Below, one piece after another: positions 6,700 to 8,745 of a DNA stretch of 8,745 bases (its first letter is position 1; each line of letters starts with the position of its first letter). The position numbers were made by a program, and so were the translations under genes. This DNA comes from Bacteroidales bacterium UBA1253 (GTDB lineage: Bacteria > Bacteroidota > Bacteroidia > Bacteroidales > Paludibacteraceae). The notes under the pieces were generated by a model. That model did no database searches. It saw only the letters and a list, made by a program, of their open reading frames with translations, and was not told the DNA's origin. The stretch covers positions 1 to 8,745 of the forward strand of contig DBVX01000081.1 of the NCBI GenBank assembly GCA_002308815.1, given 5' to 3'.

Positions 6700-8417
6700 A
6701 TAAACGATTTTTAGCAGTCATTCCGGCTCTTTTAACAGTTATGTCGCTGGCGGCCCAGAAAGACACGATAGAGCGTAATGTAGTGGTGGAGCGTGAATTC
6801 CAACCCGTCATCCGCCATGCAGGCAAACTGAACACGCCCCTGCGGCAAGTGGAGACAACCATTGAACCCGTTGAACTCCGGTACAGTGACTATTCCGCGC
6901 CTCTTGACGCATCTTTCAACATCAAGCCGCTTGGGGTTTCAGCCGTCCGGTTCACCCACAGAAAACCACAGAAAGGGCATTTGACACTCGGTGGAGGATA
7001 TCCCCTTTCCACACTGGATTTCGCCTATAGGATGAATCATAGGAACCTGCTGCAACTGGACTTGTTCGGTACGCACAACGGACAATGGGGAGTGAAAACT
7101 TGGTCGGACAGCCGTCTCGGACTGAACCTGCAATCCGTTCTCGAAAACGGAAAGATTTATTTCCAGGTAGATGGCAGCAACCGGTTCTATTCCCGATACG
7201 GACGTTATTATGAAGGTGACAGAAAACTGTCCGTCAACCGTTTCTCCGACTTAAAGAAAGCGGACAAACAGAATCTATGGACTATCAACTGCGATTTGGG
7301 TTTCCGATCGGCTTTCGAGAGTGCCATCCAATTGGAAGCGGAGGCAGGATACACAGCTTTTATCATGCCGGAGATTGCTACGGAGAGTATCGTGCGGTCG
7401 CATCTGTGGATCGGGTGGCAGAACGAGGAACACAGCGCGGCTTTTCATATCTATGGCAGGAATGCTTTTTATTCGGTAAACGAGAAGACCGGACTGGCAG
7501 ATTCCGCATACAACGCCCGCCATTGCATCCGTTTTGAACCATACTACGCATACCAGACGGACAGTTGGAACGTTCACGCGGGGGTCAATGTGGATATGAA
7601 CATAGGCAAAGGGCAACTTTTGTCAGGCAACAAGGATTTGAGTTTCGCTCCCTCCCCTAATGTGGAGATTGAGTACCGCATCATCCCTTCGTGGCTGGTC
7701 GTTTACGGTTCCGCCAAAGGCCGGTTCGGCTACGGACTACAGCAGGACTTTATGCTGGCGAACGCCTACCGTGACCCCCTCTTAGGCATCAAGAGCCACC
7801 ACGTGTCAGACTATACACCGATTGATGCCACCGTCGGATTCAAAATCAAACCGACGGACGGGTTCATGATAGATCTGTACGGCGGTTTTGCGAGGATGAA
7901 CAACCAGACCACACTGTGTGCACCGGTTGCCCACGATAGCATCCATTCGTATCTCAACTATTTCTACAACGACTACCGCCGTTGGAAAGCCGGTGCGGAA
8001 ATAACTTACCATTATCAGGACATCGTTCATATCCTCTTGGCGGGTAACTACTACCACTGGACGATGGTCGAAATGAAGGATGAGGAGAAACCCGCCTATC
8101 TGCAGGATGTGGAGAAGCAAGCATACGACCGCCCGATGTGGGATGCCCAACTGCGAATAGATGTCAATATCAACTCCAAATGGAGTCTTTATTCGGACAA
8201 TATTTTCACAGGCAGCCGCAAGGCACTTCTCACAGACGGGAAAGTGGAGAAACTGAAGCCTACGATAGACCTGCGACTCGGCGTGAAATACAATATGAAC
8301 CGCTGGCTGTCGTTCTACGGTCAGTTGAACAACTGGCTACACCGCTTTAACGACATCTACTATGGCTATCAGTCGCAGGGTATCAACGGCGAGATTGGTC
8401 TGACCTGGATATTCTGA
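6696..8417 (+). CDS. Predicted outer-membrane beta-barrel protein, TonB-receptor-like but without a plug
   Basis: This 573-residue protein has a signal peptide (MNKRF, hydrophobic core to about residue 17, likely cut at LAA/Q). The mature part is rich in alternating aromatic and polar residues with repeated 8-12-residue strand-like stretches from about residue 94 to the end. It finishes on a final strand with terminal phenylalanine (GLTWIF), as barrels recognised by BamA do. A segment near residues 28-50 (V.VEREFQP.I..A.K...P) resembles one I associate with a Bacteroidota barrel family often labelled TonB-dependent receptor. However, I see no plug domain, no carboxypeptidase-like N-terminal domain and no clear TonB box, so a plain porin-like or structural barrel is more likely. 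It overlaps the TPR gene by ATGA, which suggests a working pair. Local base composition is more AT-rich than potA. Substrate and function are unknown. Confidence 0.85.
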   Translation: MNKRFLAVIPALLTVMSLAAQKDTIERNVVVEREFQPVIRHAGKLNTPLRQVETTIEPVELRYSDYSAPLDASFNIKPLGVSAVRFTHRKPQKGHLTLGGGYPLSTLDFAYRMNHRNLLQLDLFGTHNGQWGVKTWSDSRLGLNLQSVLENGKIYFQVDGSNRFYSRYGRYYEGDRKLSVNRFSDLKKADKQNLWTINCDLGFRSAFESAIQLEAEAGYTAFIMPEIATESIVRSHLWIGWQNEEHSAAFHIYGRNAFYSVNEKTGLADSAYNARHCIRFEPYYAYQTDSWNVHAGVNVDMNIGKGQLLSGNKDLSFAPSPNVEIEYRIIPSWLVVYGSAKGRFGYGLQQDFMLANAYRDPLLGIKSHHVSDYTPIDATVGFKIKPTDGFMIDLYGGFARMNNQTTLCAPVAHDSIHSYLNYFYNDYRRWKAGAEITYHYQDIVHILLAGNYYHWTMVEMKDEEKPAYLQDVEKQAYDRPMWDAQLRIDVNINSKWSLYSDNIFTGSRKALLTDGKVEKLKPTIDLRLGVKYNMNRWLSFYGQLNNWLHRFNDIYYGYQSQGINGEIGLTWIF

Positions 8418-8470
8418 TTCTGTTTCCTGAAATAATTCAAATAAAGTAAAACAATCAATGCCAAACCATT
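8418..8470 (+). other. Short AT-rich spacer before the peptidase gene
   Basis: This is the longest non-coding gap in the window. I find no convincing hairpin terminator after the barrel stop and no clear Bacteroides -33 TTTG / -7 TAnnTTTG pair. The ATG at 8458 is out of frame with the peptidase, and a TAA at 8447-8449 closes the peptidase frame upstream, so the peptidase start cannot lie before 8471. Whether the peptidase has its own promoter or is read through from the cluster stays open. Confidence 0.4.
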
Positions 8471-8745
8471 ATGTCTATGAAACGAACGCTCTTTCTGGCA
8501 ACCGCAGTTGCATTCGCCTTGACGGTCTTTCTGACCGGATGCACAGGCAAGTCACAAACTGTGAACAACAACGATAAATTCTGTTACACTGTGGACAAAT
8601 TCTATGACCTCGAAGTACTCCGCTACCGTGTGGAAGGCTTCGAGCAGCTCTCGCTTCAGCAGAAGCAGCTCATCTATTACCTCGGCGAGGCGGCGTTGCA
8701 GGGACGCGACATCCTCTACGACCAGAACTGCCGCTACAACCTGCG
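8471..8745 (+). CDS. Dipeptidyl-peptidase III (family M49) lipoprotein, N-terminal part (3' end outside window)
   Basis: The visible 91 codons begin with a lipoprotein signal peptide: basic MSMKR, a hydrophobic core, then the lipobox LTGC with the acylated cysteine at residue 24. After a short polar linker the mature protein reads YTVDKFYDLEVLRYRV, then GFEQLSL, then IYYLGEAALQGRDILYDQN. This matches the start of the Bacteroides-type dipeptidyl-peptidase III as I remember it. Family M49 enzymes use a zinc site (HEXXGH) to release dipeptides from the N-terminus of oligopeptides; that motif lies downstream of the window and cannot be checked here. ATG 8471 is the first possible start; ATG 8477, two codons later, is an equally plausible alternative and leaves the signal peptide intact. 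The lipobox implies membrane anchoring in the periplasm or the outer membrane. The link to the upstream cluster is only by position. Confidence 0.87.
   Translation, partial: MSMKRTLFLATAVAFALTVFLTGCTGKSQTVNNNDKFCYTVDKFYDLEVLRYRVEGFEQLSLQQKQLIYYLGEAALQGRDILYDQNCRYNL

Noticed and set aside
6696..8417. Calling the barrel a SusC-like TonB-dependent transporter
   Set aside because: At 573 residues it is far too short for SusC (about 1000), it lacks a plug domain and carboxypeptidase-like domain, and no SusD-type lipoprotein gene follows.
8458..8460. ATG in the spacer as a possible start of the peptidase
   Set aside because: It is in a different frame from the lipoprotein signal peptide and the M49-like sequence. 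The peptidase frame has a TAA at 8447-8449 and first opens at ATG 8471.
8418..8470. Possible terminator or Bacteroides-type promoter between barrel and peptidase genes
   Set aside because: No GC-rich stem with a T run and no TTTG / TAnnTTTG pair at proper spacing could be found by eye, only AT-rich sequence.

Overview
The window looks like chromosomal DNA from a Bacteroidota bacterium, most likely order Bacteroidales (Bacteroides or a relative). The reasons are A-rich, mostly Shine-Dalgarno-free start regions, a very long periplasmic TPR protein paired with an outer-membrane barrel, a PotA with an enlarged C-terminus, and a lipoprotein dipeptidyl-peptidase III whose N-terminus closely resembles the Bacteroides thetaiotaomicron enzyme as I remember it. 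The species cannot be named from the sequence alone. All genes lie on the + strand, no gap exceeds 53 bases, and I see no RNA gene, insertion sequence, CRISPR array or integration site.

Layout: 1-747 is the C-terminal part of PotA, the ATPase subunit of a spermidine/putrescine ABC importer (its nucleotide-binding domain lies upstream of the window). Then come potB (744-1532) and potC (1534-2391), the two permeases, and potD (2417-3739), the polyamine-binding protein. Next are a 987-residue TPR solenoid with a signal peptide (3736-6699) and a 573-residue predicted outer-membrane beta-barrel (6696-8417). After a 53-base spacer, a lipoprotein peptidase of family M49 (DPP III) starts at 8471 and runs off the end.

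The junctions potA/potB, potD/TPR and TPR/barrel are each a 4-base ATGA stop-start overlap. potB and potC are one base apart, and potC and potD 25 bases apart. Six genes therefore look like one transcript with coupled translation. PotABCD would carry polyamine across the inner membrane. The TPR protein (periplasm) and the barrel (outer membrane) are placed as if they belong to the same envelope pathway, but their link to polyamine uptake is inference from gene order only.

Points worth a second look: the whole TOBE-type module of PotA is duplicated in tandem; PotD ends in a transmembrane helix that would tether it to the inner membrane; the TPR-barrel pair is coupled to a transporter operon; an AGGAGG sequence is ideally spaced before the barrel start although this phylum rarely uses such sites; and GC content falls from potA to the barrel gene.
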